Counted from the first letter of the stretch, positions 27,554 through 36,563 are shown. The stretch: 41,320 nucleotides of DNA from an uncultured Bacilli bacterium (GCA_944350415.1 CALVOY010000046.1:1-41320), one strand, 5' to 3'. Numbers and translations: made by a program. The notes: generated from the letters alone by a model not told the origin.

Positions 27554-28984
27554 ATGAAAAGAATCAAGATTGGAATCTTATTAACAATAATTTTATTACC
27601 TATCACAAATGTCTATGCTGCTGGTACTGCTAGTATATCTGCTAATAGTAGTGTAGTAAATGGAAATAATATCACGGCAACAGTTACGCTAAGAAATATG
27701 GCTGCATGGAATATTCAGATTACAGGAAGCGGTGCTACCAACGGGTGTAGTGTAAAACAAGTAGGAGATTCCGGAGATGGAAGGGATACAACCAAAAGTT
27801 TTAGTTTAACATGTAAGGCAACAAAAATAGGAACCATTACATTTTCTTACAGTGGAGATATTACAAGTGCGGATGGTACCAATAAAACAGTTAGTGGTAG
27901 TAAAACCGTAAATGTTGTAAAGCCTCGAGAAAAATCAACCAATAATAATTTGAAAAATTTATCAGTAGATGGTTATACATTAAGTCCAGAATTCAATAAG
28001 GATACTTTAGAATATACCGTAAATTTAGAATCAAATGTTGAAAAAATCACGATTAATGCTACCAAAGAAGATGGTTATGCCAGTGTCAGTGGAGATGGTG
28101 AGAAGGAAGTACAAGAAGGAGATAATAAATTTGAGATTACTGTCACTTCGGAAACAGGAGTCAGTAAAGTTTATACGATTAATGCAATTGTCAAAGATAG
28201 TAATCCCATCGAAAAGCAAATAGATGGAAAAACTTATACGGTAGTAAAAAGAGCGAGTGCTTTAAATAAATCAGAATTATTTGAAGAAACTACTGTAACC
28301 ATACAAGATATGGAAATTCCGGCTTTTTATAACGAAATAACCAAAATAACATTGATCGGTTTAAAAGACGAAGAAGGTACAATTTCTTTGTACCGTTATG
28401 ACGCCGAAAAGGATTCTTATTCTAAGTTTGAATCCTTGACTTCAACCGTAAAAACCATTATTTTTGAGAATACAGAAGAAGAAATAGAAGGTTTTGAAAA
28501 AAAAATAGTGACCATAGAGAACCAACAATATTCTGCCTATCAGTCCAAATACAATGAAGATTATATTTTGATTTATGGTATAGATATAGTAACAGGTAAC
28601 AAAGCTTGGTATCTATATAATATAAAAGAACAAACCATTCAAAGTTATATGAGTGACATAATCAATAATATGCAAACAGAATTTGATCAAAAAATGAAAG
28701 AATATAAAATAGTGTTATTAGGGTTAGCAGCGTTATCACTACTTTTATTACTAATAATAGTGATTCAAATTGCTTCTAAGAATAAGATGAAGAAGAAGTG
28801 GATTCAAAAAAGGCAAATGCATCAAGAAGCAAAAGAGAAAGAAGCAGAAAAACAAGAGACAACTAGCCAAACCTCAGAGCAAGATATATTAGACAAGAAA
28901 GCAACTGAGGATGTGAATCAGGATACTATAAAACCTAGAAATACCAAAGCAAAGTCAAAGAAAAAAGAAAAAATCGTTAAATAA
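27554..28984 (+). CDS. Membrane-anchored beta-sandwich protein (cadherin-like domain), putative autolysin anchor
   Basis: This is a 476-aa protein with a signal peptide (1-22, VYA/AG). Residues 24-122 are an all-beta domain (SISANSSVVNGNNITATVTL ... SKTVNVV) with Cys65 and Cys87 placed to pair. It reads like an Ig or cohesin-type sandwich, but I cannot assign it. Residues 132-214 match the cadherin-like beta-sandwich family (NNLKNLSVDGYTLSPEFN ... VSKVYTINAIV). A further beta region (220-360) leads to a membrane helix at 386-407 and a K/E/Q-rich cytoplasmic tail of about 70 residues. It displays two or three domains outside and could hold the preceding dockerin-bearing autolysin. It is in one operon with it (GGAG site) and ends in a strong terminator. 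The anchoring role is inference. Confidence 0.8.
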   Translation: MKRIKIGILLTIILLPITNVYAAGTASISANSSVVNGNNITATVTLRNMAAWNIQITGSGATNGCSVKQVGDSGDGRDTTKSFSLTCKATKIGTITFSYSGDITSADGTNKTVSGSKTVNVVKPREKSTNNNLKNLSVDGYTLSPEFNKDTLEYTVNLESNVEKITINATKEDGYASVSGDGEKEVQEGDNKFEITVTSETGVSKVYTINAIVKDSNPIEKQIDGKTYTVVKRASALNKSELFEETTVTIQDMEIPAFYNEITKITLIGLKDEEGTISLYRYDAEKDSYSKFESLTSTVKTIIFENTEEEIEGFEKKIVTIENQQYSAYQSKYNEDYILIYGIDIVTGNKAWYLYNIKEQTIQSYMSDIINNMQTEFDQKMKEYKIVLLGLAALSLLLLLIIVIQIASKNKMKKKWIQKRQMHQEAKEKEAEKQETTSQTSEQDILDKKATEDVNQDTIKPRNTKAKSKKKEKIVK

Positions 28985-29012
28985 AAGATGGAAATTTCCA
29001 TCTTTTATTTTT
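28983..29012. terminator. Strong bidirectional terminator
   Basis: A perfect 24-bp palindrome (28983-29006), whose left half is AAAAGATGGAAA, overlaps the stop codon of the beta-sandwich gene. It is followed by ATTTTT on the plus strand and lies between convergent genes, so it probably ends both. Confidence 0.85.
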
Positions 29013-29025
29013 ATATAAAAATCAA

Positions 29026-30549
29026 TTATTTTCCTAAAGTAACAGTAACAGTAGTATCTACTGGTACATTACTACCACTTTTCATAGACTGTTTGGTTAC
29101 AATATTATAAGAAATATTATCATCTGCATAAATAAATTTGCAAATAATATTAGCCTGATTACAACGATTCGTTGCTTCTTCTTTTGTAATACCAATGATA
29201 TTAGGAACGATCGTACTACCACCTTGTGAAATCACTAGCTTTATAGTATCTGAGTTTTTAATTAGCTGATTTTCTTTATGAGAAGAAGAAATCAATTTTC
29301 CTTTTTCTACAGATGTACTATATTGATAATCAATATGATAAATAATCTCATTTTCATCAGCCCATTGAACAAATTCATCTACTGTAGTAAATGGAATCAT
29401 ATGAATAGGACCTTTAGATAAAACTACTTGAATGGTATCGCCAACTTCTACTGTATTTCCTTTTATGTAGTTACTAGAAATTACTTTGCCGGCTTTGATA
29501 GAGTCATCGTATTCTTCTGTAAATTCTATTTTTAAACGATTGTTGGTAGCCCAAGTCGTAATTTCAGTAGCAGTCATGTTCGATAAATCAGGAACAGTAA
29601 TGGCATTTTTTCTAGCCACAGTTAAGATTACTTTATTTTGATTTTCATCTTTTGGATCGATTACTTCCCATTCTTTGATGCTTTGTTTTAAAACAATACC
29701 TTCCTCTTTCTCTTCGCTATAAGCATATTCAATGGAACAATTCAAAGCATTTCTACCACAATAAACAAGGGCATGAAAGGTATCTAAACCCACTAAATTA
29801 TCCATTGTAACATTTTTTAATTCTTCTTCTTTTCCTAAAGAAGAAACTAGCTTAATAGGGTCATCTCTTTTGATTTCCTGAATAACATCTTGACTGATAA
29901 TAATATCTTTTTTTACAGTATTACTGAATTCAAACTCAATGGTAACATTGGTTAAGTGATTTTCATCTACAAAAGCAATGACATCATCCAAATTCCATCC
30001 TACCATACTAGTAACTTCTGTACTAATAGAAGTATCAGGACCACTAGACACAATTACCTTGATCTTATCTAAATCTTTAGTAGGAGTTCCTTCCTTTACA
30101 TCTTGACTAATGACTTTATACTCTAAGACGGTATCGCTATTTTGAAATTCTTGTTCTATTAAAATTTCTCGTTCCTCCGCCCAAGCTACCACCTCTTTAA
30201 TATCCACTCCTGTAAAATCTAAGACATAGTCTTTTGGAAAAACCATTGCATTAACAATCTGGAAGATACTATAAAAAGAAAGTAAGAGTGAGCCAATAAT
30301 CAGTAAAGTTTTAACCGTTTTGTTTTGAGCAAACATACCCATAACTACATATAATACCGCAAAGATTGCTAAAACGATTACACTAATAATGCTAATTATT
30401 TGATTTAAAATATTACTACTATTTAAAATAGTATAAATCATGTAAGTAATTGTCGAAATCAATGATAAAGATAGGCAAAAGTAGGTTAGGATTTGAAATG
30501 CTTTTGCTTTTTTGATTTCCTTTTCTTCTAATTTCTGTTTATCATTCAT
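29026..30549 (-). CDS. PASTA-repeat membrane protein without a kinase domain
   Basis: This is a 507-aa protein. Three membrane helices (about 18-42, 48-72, 80-100) precede an extracellular array of six PASTA-like units (about 107-170, 178-238, 246-312, 317-380, 384-442, 446-507). Each unit has the pattern of a helix with an A-x-x-W/aromatic, then a strand, a K-V-I-S-x-x segment and a terminal V-x-L-x-V/L-S-x-G. PASTA domains bind peptidoglycan fragments or lipid II, usually attached to PknB-type kinases or PBPs; here neither catalytic domain is present. Units 3 and 6 carry cysteine pairs (C264/C271 and C463/C470). GAGGTGAT precedes the start. It may be a wall sensor or scaffold. Some units are weak matches, so the count could be five. 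Confidence 0.85.
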   Translation of the reverse strand: MNDKQKLEEKEIKKAKAFQILTYFCLSLSLISTITYMIYTILNSSNILNQIISIISVIVLAIFAVLYVVMGMFAQNKTVKTLLIIGSLLLSFYSIFQIVNAMVFPKDYVLDFTGVDIKEVVAWAEEREILIEQEFQNSDTVLEYKVISQDVKEGTPTKDLDKIKVIVSSGPDTSISTEVTSMVGWNLDDVIAFVDENHLTNVTIEFEFSNTVKKDIIISQDVIQEIKRDDPIKLVSSLGKEEELKNVTMDNLVGLDTFHALVYCGRNALNCSIEYAYSEEKEEGIVLKQSIKEWEVIDPKDENQNKVILTVARKNAITVPDLSNMTATEITTWATNNRLKIEFTEEYDDSIKAGKVISSNYIKGNTVEVGDTIQVVLSKGPIHMIPFTTVDEFVQWADENEIIYHIDYQYSTSVEKGKLISSSHKENQLIKNSDTIKLVISQGGSTIVPNIIGITKEEATNRCNQANIICKFIYADDNISYNIVTKQSMKSGSNVPVDTTVTVTLGK

Positions 30550-30570
30550 ATGATCACCTCTCTATTATCT

Positions 30571-30601
30571 TTATTATATAATAAGAAGCATAAAATAGAA
30601 A
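30571..30601 (-). promoter_or_regulatory. Possible promoter of the PASTA gene
   Basis: A minus-strand TATAAT (plus 30573-30578) lies within a 14-bp perfect palindrome TTATTATATAATAA (30571-30584), with a weak TTTCTA -35 at 30596-30601. The spacing to the start at 30549 is right. Confidence 0.35.
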
Positions 30602-30649
30602 ACCAAATTATGAAAAATTAGTGAAAAAAATAAGAAAAAAGAGGAAATA

Positions 30650-30658
30650 TGCTATAAT
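30650..30658 (+). promoter_or_regulatory. Extended -10 promoter of the second LtaS-like gene
   Basis: TGCTATAAT (30650-30658) is a perfect extended -10, 36 bp upstream of the start codon, with no clear -35. Confidence 0.6.
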
Positions 30659-30694
30659 ACCGATATAAGAAATTTATAGTTTGGAGTGTTGCAG

Positions 30695-32575
30695 ATGCAA
30701 AAACTAAAAAAAATATGGAATAATGAAATTATAAAACATCTGATTATTATGATAGGTATTTTTTCCTCTTTTTTTATTTTAGATCTATCTTTGAGAATTT
30801 TTTCCAATCAATATGTTGGATTTTATAAATGGATTCATTATGCCCCTAATTTATTTACTTTTAGTTGGATTTTTCTGATCATAGGAATTCTATATTTACT
30901 TCCTAAAAAGATTAGAATGATTGTCTATAGTATTTTAGTAATCATTAGTAATTTATTAGTCTACGCAGAATATTTACATTTTAGTATCTTGAAACGCTTT
31001 TTTACTTTTAGTGATATTTTATTAGCGAAAGAGGGTAGTAATTACTTTTTATATGCCATTAGCAAAACCAGTCTTAAAATGATTGTGGTTTTGGTATTAT
31101 CGCTATCATTTATGATCATCACTTTAATTGTTATGAAGAAAACCAAAGAAATGACAAGAAATCAATATTATTATATTGGTTTGATTCTAGTAATGGTTAT
31201 TTTAGTAGGTGGAACTAGAATATTTGCAAACTATAAATTAGGTTCTTCAGTAGATTCTTTGACTTGGGAAGCTTCCTATAAACCAAAGAACATTTATATG
31301 GATTTTAATAATCAAAATAAGAGTTTAGAAGTAAGTGGAATTTATGAATTATTATTTCGTAGTACTTATCTGTATATAAAAGATAATATCATTACCAATC
31401 AAAGTAAAATAAGAAAGGAAATTGATGAGTATTTAGAAAATAATGCTAGTCTATCAGAAAATAAAGCCAATGATTACACAGGAATTTTATCTGGAAAAAA
31501 TGTCATTTACATTTTAATGGAGTCTATCGATTCTTGGCTAGTAACTGAGGAAGTAATGCCTACTTTATATCATTTAGAAGCAACGGGCCTAAATTTTACC
31601 AATCGCTACTCCCCAAGTTTTGGTGGAGGACAAACCATCAACTCTGAATTTGCTATGAATACAGGATTATATGCTGTGGAAAATAGTAAGGCAATCTATA
31701 ATTATGATAAGAATACTTTCTCCAATTCCTTAGCCAATGTATTGAAAGATAATGGTTATAGTGCCATCTCGATTCATACGAATAGTGGTAATTTTTATAA
31801 CAGAACTTACTTTCATGAAGCGCTTGGATATGATGTTCACTATGCCCTAGATGATATAAAGAATATCAATCATGTAGATTATAATTACTATAACGATAGT
31901 AGCTTAATCAAAAATGATGAAACTTATAATTGGATAGTAAGAGAAGAACCTTTTTTAAGTTTTATCATTACTTATTCTGCTCATGTCCCTTATGATGATA
32001 CCAATGATAGATGTGTGAGTAATCCATATCAGCTAAAAGTAGAAGGAAACAAAGAGTTATCTTATATTAGAAATTTAGCCAAAGAAACAGATGAAATGTT
32101 AAGGATTTTAATAGAAAGATTAGAAGAGGATAATTTGCTTGAAAACACTGTTCTTGTGCTAGCAACAGATCATTATGCCTATGGCTATGGGGATCAATCG
32201 CTGATAGAAGAATATAAGAATACCAATAATACTTATTTATTACAGAATGTACCACTGGTAATTTGGAGCCCTGACTTAGAACATGAAGACATAGATATTC
32301 TTATGGATACTGCTGATATTTTGCCAACTTTGTTCAATATGTTAGGAATTTCTTATCATCCTAGTTATTATGTAGGAACAGATATCTTTAGTGAGAATCA
32401 TGAAAATTTTGTTTACTTTTCGAATGATGTATTCTATGATGGAAAAACACTTTATGATAGTAATGCTGGGGTGGAGAATGCCACGGTAGATGTGGATGAA
32501 ACCATGAAAAAAATTAAAACCAAAATCAAATTGAATAATAATTTTATTATCAGTGACTACTTTAAAGATAAATAA
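30695..32575 (+). CDS. LtaS-like sulfatase-fold phosphoglycerol transferase paralogue
   Basis: This is a 626-aa protein with four or five N-terminal membrane helices (within residues 12-180) and an extracellular alkaline phosphatase/sulfatase domain. Motifs: IYILMESIDSW (E276), EVMPTLYHLE, SFGGGQTINSEFAMNTGLY with the likely nucleophile T314, and VLATDHYAYGYGD near the end. It keeps the catalytic threonine that the 21023 paralogue replaces by serine, but has IN in place of SD just after it. It could be a second LTA synthase, an LTA primase, or an enzyme adding phosphoglycerol or phosphoethanolamine to another glycan. ATG 30695 is favoured by GGAG eight bases upstream; GTG 30686 overlaps that site. 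It is monocistronic between a promoter and a terminator. Confidence 0.88.
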   Translation: MQKLKKIWNNEIIKHLIIMIGIFSSFFILDLSLRIFSNQYVGFYKWIHYAPNLFTFSWIFLIIGILYLLPKKIRMIVYSILVIISNLLVYAEYLHFSILKRFFTFSDILLAKEGSNYFLYAISKTSLKMIVVLVLSLSFMIITLIVMKKTKEMTRNQYYYIGLILVMVILVGGTRIFANYKLGSSVDSLTWEASYKPKNIYMDFNNQNKSLEVSGIYELLFRSTYLYIKDNIITNQSKIRKEIDEYLENNASLSENKANDYTGILSGKNVIYILMESIDSWLVTEEVMPTLYHLEATGLNFTNRYSPSFGGGQTINSEFAMNTGLYAVENSKAIYNYDKNTFSNSLANVLKDNGYSAISIHTNSGNFYNRTYFHEALGYDVHYALDDIKNINHVDYNYYNDSSLIKNDETYNWIVREEPFLSFIITYSAHVPYDDTNDRCVSNPYQLKVEGNKELSYIRNLAKETDEMLRILIERLEEDNLLENTVLVLATDHYAYGYGDQSLIEEYKNTNNTYLLQNVPLVIWSPDLEHEDIDILMDTADILPTLFNMLGISYHPSYYVGTDIFSENHENFVYFSNDVFYDGKTLYDSNAGVENATVDVDETMKKIKTKIKLNNNFIISDYFKDK

Positions 32576-32581
32576 AAAATA

Positions 32582-32624
32582 GAAGGAAAAGGATTCCATG
32601 AATTTTTGGATCTTTTCTTTTTCT
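32582..32624 (+). terminator. Probable terminator after the second LtaS-like gene
   Basis: An imperfect stem, GAAAAGGATTCC pairing with GGATCTTTTC around a loop rich in T, is followed by TTTTTC. One arm contains a small bulge, so strength is uncertain. Confidence 0.5.
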
Positions 32625-32678
32625 ATGCTTCTGCGAGATTTCATGTTAAAATGATAATAGAATGATGGTGATGATAAT

Positions 32679-34316
32679 ATGAAAAGATTAAGAGAGACAG
32701 GAATTTTTCTATTACTATGGTTGAGTATTCTATTAATTGGTAGTGTTTTATTATTTTTTTGTGGAGTAACCATTTCAAAGTTTCATTTACCAATTTTCTT
32801 TTTTCTAACAGGAATCATTTATATTTTCTATAAAAGAAAAGATTCCAAAAAAGAAAAAGCTTTTGTTTTGCTGTTATCCTTAGGGATTATTATAGTAAGT
32901 ATTTTGATTTCTACTTTTATGTTTGATCGTTCTAGTGATGGCAATACTTATCATAAAGATGCTATTGGAGTATTAAAAGAAGGCTGGAATCCTGTCTATG
33001 GATCTAGCGAAGATTTTATTCAAACTAGAGAAGATGACAGTAAAAATTTAACAGAATATAGTATTTGGATAGATCATTATGCAAAAGCCAATTGGATTAT
33101 AGCTGCTAATTTTTATGCTTTTACAGATCATATCGAATCTGGAAAAGCAATGAATCTAATTAGTATCTACATTGTCTTTAGTCTAATCTTTACCGAACTG
33201 GTAGCATTATTTAGTCGAAAAAAAGCATGTATCCTTGCTTTGATAACTGCAATGAATCCAATTACTGTCTCCCAAATGTTTACCTATTATAATGATCAAT
33301 TAGTATGTTTATTTCTATTTTTAGCTATCTTTTGTTTGATTAAGTTAGATCAAAATCTGAAAGATAAAGAAAGTTGGGGTATTTATTCTCTAACATTTAT
33401 CACTTTAGCAAATATGAAATTTAATGGTTTAGGCTATCTTTTAGTCTTTAGCTTTCTATTTGTATGTCGATATTTATATAAAGCATATCGCCAAAAAGAA
33501 TTCTTATCAGTGTTTAAAAAACTATGTTGTATCTTTATACCACTATTGGTTGTTGGTATAGTCATCATTGGCTATCCAACTTATATAAAAAATACAATAG
33601 ATCACCAAAATCCGTTCTTTCCTCTTTATGATGAAAATGGGGAAGATATTATTACTCAGCAACAACCAAAGAAATTTTTAGAAATGAATAATATTCAAAA
33701 ACTGTTTTATGCAACTTTTTCGAAAGCCAATAACTTAAGAGAACATGATCGAACAGAATTAAAGATTCCTTTTACTTTCTATAAAGAGGAAATTACTCCT
33801 GCTATGAGTAACGATTTAAGAATCAGTGGTTGGGGTATCTTCTTTAGTGGTCTCTTAATAGTTAGTATGATCATTCTAATAAAATATTATAAAGCGTATA
33901 AAAAAGAAAGTTGGATTTTATATACCCTAGGAATCACAGTACTATTATTATTAGTAATGAGTGAATCTTGGTGGGCTCGCTATACTCCACATTTTTACTT
34001 ATTTATTTTGTTATCTGTATACATTCTTTTCAAATATGGAAAACATACTATCATAAATTGGATATATATAGGGATAATTGGCATCAATACATTACTTCCT
34101 TTAGCTGGAAATAGTTATTATACTTTCATCAATAGTATTCAAATTCATAAAAATTTAATGGATCTATCGAAAAAAGAAATCATTGTGAATACAAAAGGAA
34201 TGAATGGAATTATTTATAATTTAAAAGACTATAATATAAAATATCAAATAGATAAAACCATCACCGGCACCGAACTATATTATCATTATTTAGAATATCA
34301 GGAGCAAGACCAATGA
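32679..34316 (+). CDS. Polytopic membrane protein, probable GT-C-type glycosyltransferase
   Basis: This is a 545-aa protein with about twelve membrane helices. After the third helix comes FDRSSDGNTYHKDAIGVLKEGW (82-103) then NPVYG; an acidic residue and histidine in this first large outer loop (D87, H92), followed by GWNP, is a pattern seen in membrane glycosyltransferases that use polyprenyl-phosphate sugars. WWARYTPHFYLF later is also typical of this group. A role in modifying or building the surface glycan encoded downstream is likely. GGTGATG precedes the ATG. The next gene overlaps it by 4 nt (ATGA), so the two are coupled. Donor and acceptor are unknown. Confidence 0.75.
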   Translation: MKRLRETGIFLLLWLSILLIGSVLLFFCGVTISKFHLPIFFFLTGIIYIFYKRKDSKKEKAFVLLLSLGIIIVSILISTFMFDRSSDGNTYHKDAIGVLKEGWNPVYGSSEDFIQTREDDSKNLTEYSIWIDHYAKANWIIAANFYAFTDHIESGKAMNLISIYIVFSLIFTELVALFSRKKACILALITAMNPITVSQMFTYYNDQLVCLFLFLAIFCLIKLDQNLKDKESWGIYSLTFITLANMKFNGLGYLLVFSFLFVCRYLYKAYRQKEFLSVFKKLCCIFIPLLVVGIVIIGYPTYIKNTIDHQNPFFPLYDENGEDIITQQQPKKFLEMNNIQKLFYATFSKANNLREHDRTELKIPFTFYKEEITPAMSNDLRISGWGIFFSGLLIVSMIILIKYYKAYKKESWILYTLGITVLLLLVMSESWWARYTPHFYLFILLSVYILFKYGKHTIINWIYIGIIGINTLLPLAGNSYYTFINSIQIHKNLMDLSKKEIIVNTKGMNGIIYNLKDYNIKYQIDKTITGTELYYHYLEYQEQDQ

Positions 34317-35455
34317 AAAAAGAGTATATCGTTATTATCATTTTACTATTAGGACCATTTCTAGATGTTGCTAGTTTTCTAGGTCTTCCTTTTAGCCTTC
34401 TCGTAAGAGGAGCCTTTTTAGCCGGTATGATATTTTATTTATTATATCAAAAAAAAGAATGGAAACTTTTAATTCCGTTGTTAATATTTGCCATTATTAT
34501 TTTAGGGTACCAGTGCTTATATTTACATTTTGAATTACTAAAAGCCCTATCTGCTGTTTTTAAGTTTTTATATTTACCCGTTGCGATATTATTTTTTAAA
34601 CATTTTTACTTTCCTGTAACAAAATCAAAAGTGTTGTTGATTATTCTAGTTACTTATATTAGTATTTATCTATTATCTTATGTTTTTCAAATAGGAGCGG
34701 ATGCTTATTTAGAAACAGATGGGAAAAGTGGTTTTAAAGGATTATTCTCTTCAATCAATGAATTTAGTGCTATTATTGTGTGTTTATTACCGATTGTTAC
34801 AACATATCTAAAAAAGAATAAGAAATATTTTTGTCTAGTGGCTTTGCTAATAGCAGCCTTGCTTTGTAGCTTATTCATTGGTACTAAGATTCTAATGGGA
34901 GGAGTTTTATTTAGTATTTTATATTTACTATGGCAAGAAAGAAATTTTCTTTTTTGGCAAAGACCTAAAAAGATCAAAATTGGAATTTTAATTTCACTAG
35001 TAGTGATTGCATTAGTAGGATGTTTTTTATTTACTAAAACCAGAACCTATCAGAACATGATGGTACAACAAGAGTTCTTTCAAGTAAAAAATGTATTTTC
35101 TTTTGATTTTGTAAACAGAGTAATTTATAATGATCGATTAACTTTTTTAATGGATAATTTTGATTATTTCAAAGAGCAGAATTTTATGAAAATCCTATTG
35201 GGAATAGGGATAGAAGACTATCATATTAAAATGGTAGAGATTGATATTTTTGATATTATTTTCCGTTATGGAGTAATTGGAGTGCTTGTCTTTATAGGGA
35301 TAATCGGGATATCATTAGAATGGAAAAAGCTACAAGAAACGGAGAAAATATCGATGTTACTGTTAGTAATAATTTCTTTAACATCTGGTCATGTTCTTAT
35401 CTATCCTGCTGCTAGTATTTATTTTGCTATAGCTTATGCGAAGGAAAAAACTTAG
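34313..35455 (+). CDS. O-antigen ligase/polymerase (Wzy/WaaL-like) family protein
   Basis: This is a 380-aa protein with about ten membrane helices. It carries the family's central GLFSSINEFSAIIVCLLPIV segment and the C-terminal pattern LGIGIEDYHIKMVEIDIFD, then IIFRYGVIG, which corresponds to the Wzy_C/O-antigen ligase region after the large outer loop. These proteins polymerise or ligate lipid-linked oligosaccharides outside the membrane. In a Gram-positive context it is best read as a polysaccharide polymerase. It starts within the stop of the GT-C gene (4-nt overlap). It ends 45 nt before a GT2 gene. Confidence 0.82.
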   Translation: MKKEYIVIIILLLGPFLDVASFLGLPFSLLVRGAFLAGMIFYLLYQKKEWKLLIPLLIFAIIILGYQCLYLHFELLKALSAVFKFLYLPVAILFFKHFYFPVTKSKVLLIILVTYISIYLLSYVFQIGADAYLETDGKSGFKGLFSSINEFSAIIVCLLPIVTTYLKKNKKYFCLVALLIAALLCSLFIGTKILMGGVLFSILYLLWQERNFLFWQRPKKIKIGILISLVVIALVGCFLFTKTRTYQNMMVQQEFFQVKNVFSFDFVNRVIYNDRLTFLMDNFDYFKEQNFMKILLGIGIEDYHIKMVEIDIFDIIFRYGVIGVLVFIGIIGISLEWKKLQETEKISMLLLVIISLTSGHVLIYPAASIYFAIAYAKEKT

Positions 35456-35471
35456 AGTCTATTAAAAAACA

Positions 35472-35480
35472 TGGTACAAT
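35472..35480 (+). promoter_or_regulatory. Possible extended -10 element before the GT2 gene
   Basis: TGGTACAAT (35472-35480) matches an extended -10 at 21 bp upstream of the GTG start, with only a weak -35 (TTAGAG, 35452-35457). Read-through from the upstream genes is also possible because no terminator is seen. Confidence 0.35.
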
Positions 35481-35500
35481 GGAAAAAAGTAGGTGATATC

Positions 35501-36364
35501 GTGAAAACAGGTATGGTAATGATTCATTATAATGATTATGAATCATTAAGAGATCTAATAGACAATGTAAAAGGGTATTCTGTCATCAGTAAAATTATCA
35601 TTGTCGACAATAATTCTAAAAAAGAAGTCAAACAAAAAGTGAAAACACTAGTTTCTAGAAAAGTGAAGTTAATTGAAAATAAAGAAAATAAAGGATTTGC
35701 GACAGCTATCAATATTGGTAGCAAAGCTTTAATAAAAGAACTAGGACCATGTAATATCATAATTTCCAATGCAGATATTATCATTCATAAAGAAGAAGAT
35801 ATCAAAGCATTAATCAAAGAGCTAAATAAAAGAACAGTTGGGGTAGTAGCACCAACAATTGTTGAAAATAATCATTTGAATAGAGGTTGGAAGCAACCTA
35901 GTCCTTTTTTAGATAGTATGTTAAATTTGGTTGGGATTCATCGTCTGCTTCGAAAAAAGTATGTCTTTTATAAAGAAGAATATTATCAAGAAAAAACTAG
36001 TATTGTAGATGTAGTAAGTGGTTGTTTCTTTTTAATCAAGTCTAAAAACTTAGAAAGAATTGATTTTTTAGATGAAAATACTTTTTTATACTATGAAGAA
36101 AATATTTTAGCAAAAAAATTAAAGGATAAAAAATTATATTTATTAGTATGTAATGATGTATTAATTATTCATAATCATTCTATTTCTATCGATAAAAATA
36201 TGAAAAAAATTAAAAAGCTAAAAATTCAGAAACAAAGTCAATATTATTTCCAAACTACTTATAATCACGCTAATTGGATAGAAAAAGTCTTACTAAAAAC
36301 AACAGCCTTTTTGAGTAGGATGATTTTGACAGTGGTTTATTTTATAAAGGATTTCAAAAGATAA
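35501..36364 (+). CDS. Family 2 glycosyltransferase, rhamnosyltransferase-like
   Basis: About 287 aa. It has a GT-A nucleotide-sugar fold with IIVDNNS (33-39), NKGFATAINIGS (63-74), the donor/metal motif IISNADI (88-93) and the acceptor-side VVSGCFFLIK segment; this set is usual in WbbL-type rhamnosyl or deoxyhexosyl transferases. A hydrophobic C-terminal stretch may associate it with the membrane. The start is set at GTG 35501 because AGGTGAT (35491-35497) lies just upstream; the longer reading from ATG 35471 covers the ribosome binding site. It probably adds a sugar to the lipid-linked repeat unit in the cytoplasm. Donor unknown. Confidence 0.87.
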   Translation: MKTGMVMIHYNDYESLRDLIDNVKGYSVISKIIIVDNNSKKEVKQKVKTLVSRKVKLIENKENKGFATAINIGSKALIKELGPCNIIISNADIIIHKEEDIKALIKELNKRTVGVVAPTIVENNHLNRGWKQPSPFLDSMLNLVGIHRLLRKKYVFYKEEYYQEKTSIVDVVSGCFFLIKSKNLERIDFLDENTFLYYEENILAKKLKDKKLYLLVCNDVLIIHNHSISIDKNMKKIKKLKIQKQSQYYFQTTYNHANWIEKVLLKTTAFLSRMILTVVYFIKDFKR

Positions 36365-36512
36365 TTTGATTTCTTTTTTTTATAAAAAATTAAGTTATAT
36401 TGAATATTTTTTACGATTATACTATAAAAAGTGATTCAAATACTAACTGTTCAATTGCATTTTAATAGGATTTAATAAAAGTTATCTAAATCAAAAAAAA
36501 TCAATATATATC

Positions 36513-36541
36513 TTGAGAAATACTGTGATTTCGTTTATAAT
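36513..36541 (+). promoter_or_regulatory. Strong promoter of the dTDP-aminosugar operon
   Basis: TTGAGA (36513-36518) and TATAAT (36536-36541) are 17 bp apart. The upstream gap (36365-36512) is very AT-rich with A- and T-tracts, which could act as an UP element. I saw no gene or clear hairpin in it, apart from a T-run just after the previous stop. Confidence 0.8.
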
Positions 36542-36563
36542 TTAGATTACAGGAGGGAGTTTT

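Noticed and set aside
30571-30584. Perfect 14-bp palindrome TTATTATATAATAA as a dedicated operator
   Set aside because: It is pure A/T in very AT-rich DNA and overlaps a -10 element, so chance is a good explanation; kept only as part of the weak promoter entry.
36365-36512. A short GTG-started ORF in the gap before the acyltransferase gene
   Set aside because: It encodes only about 14 residues and has no ribosome binding site.
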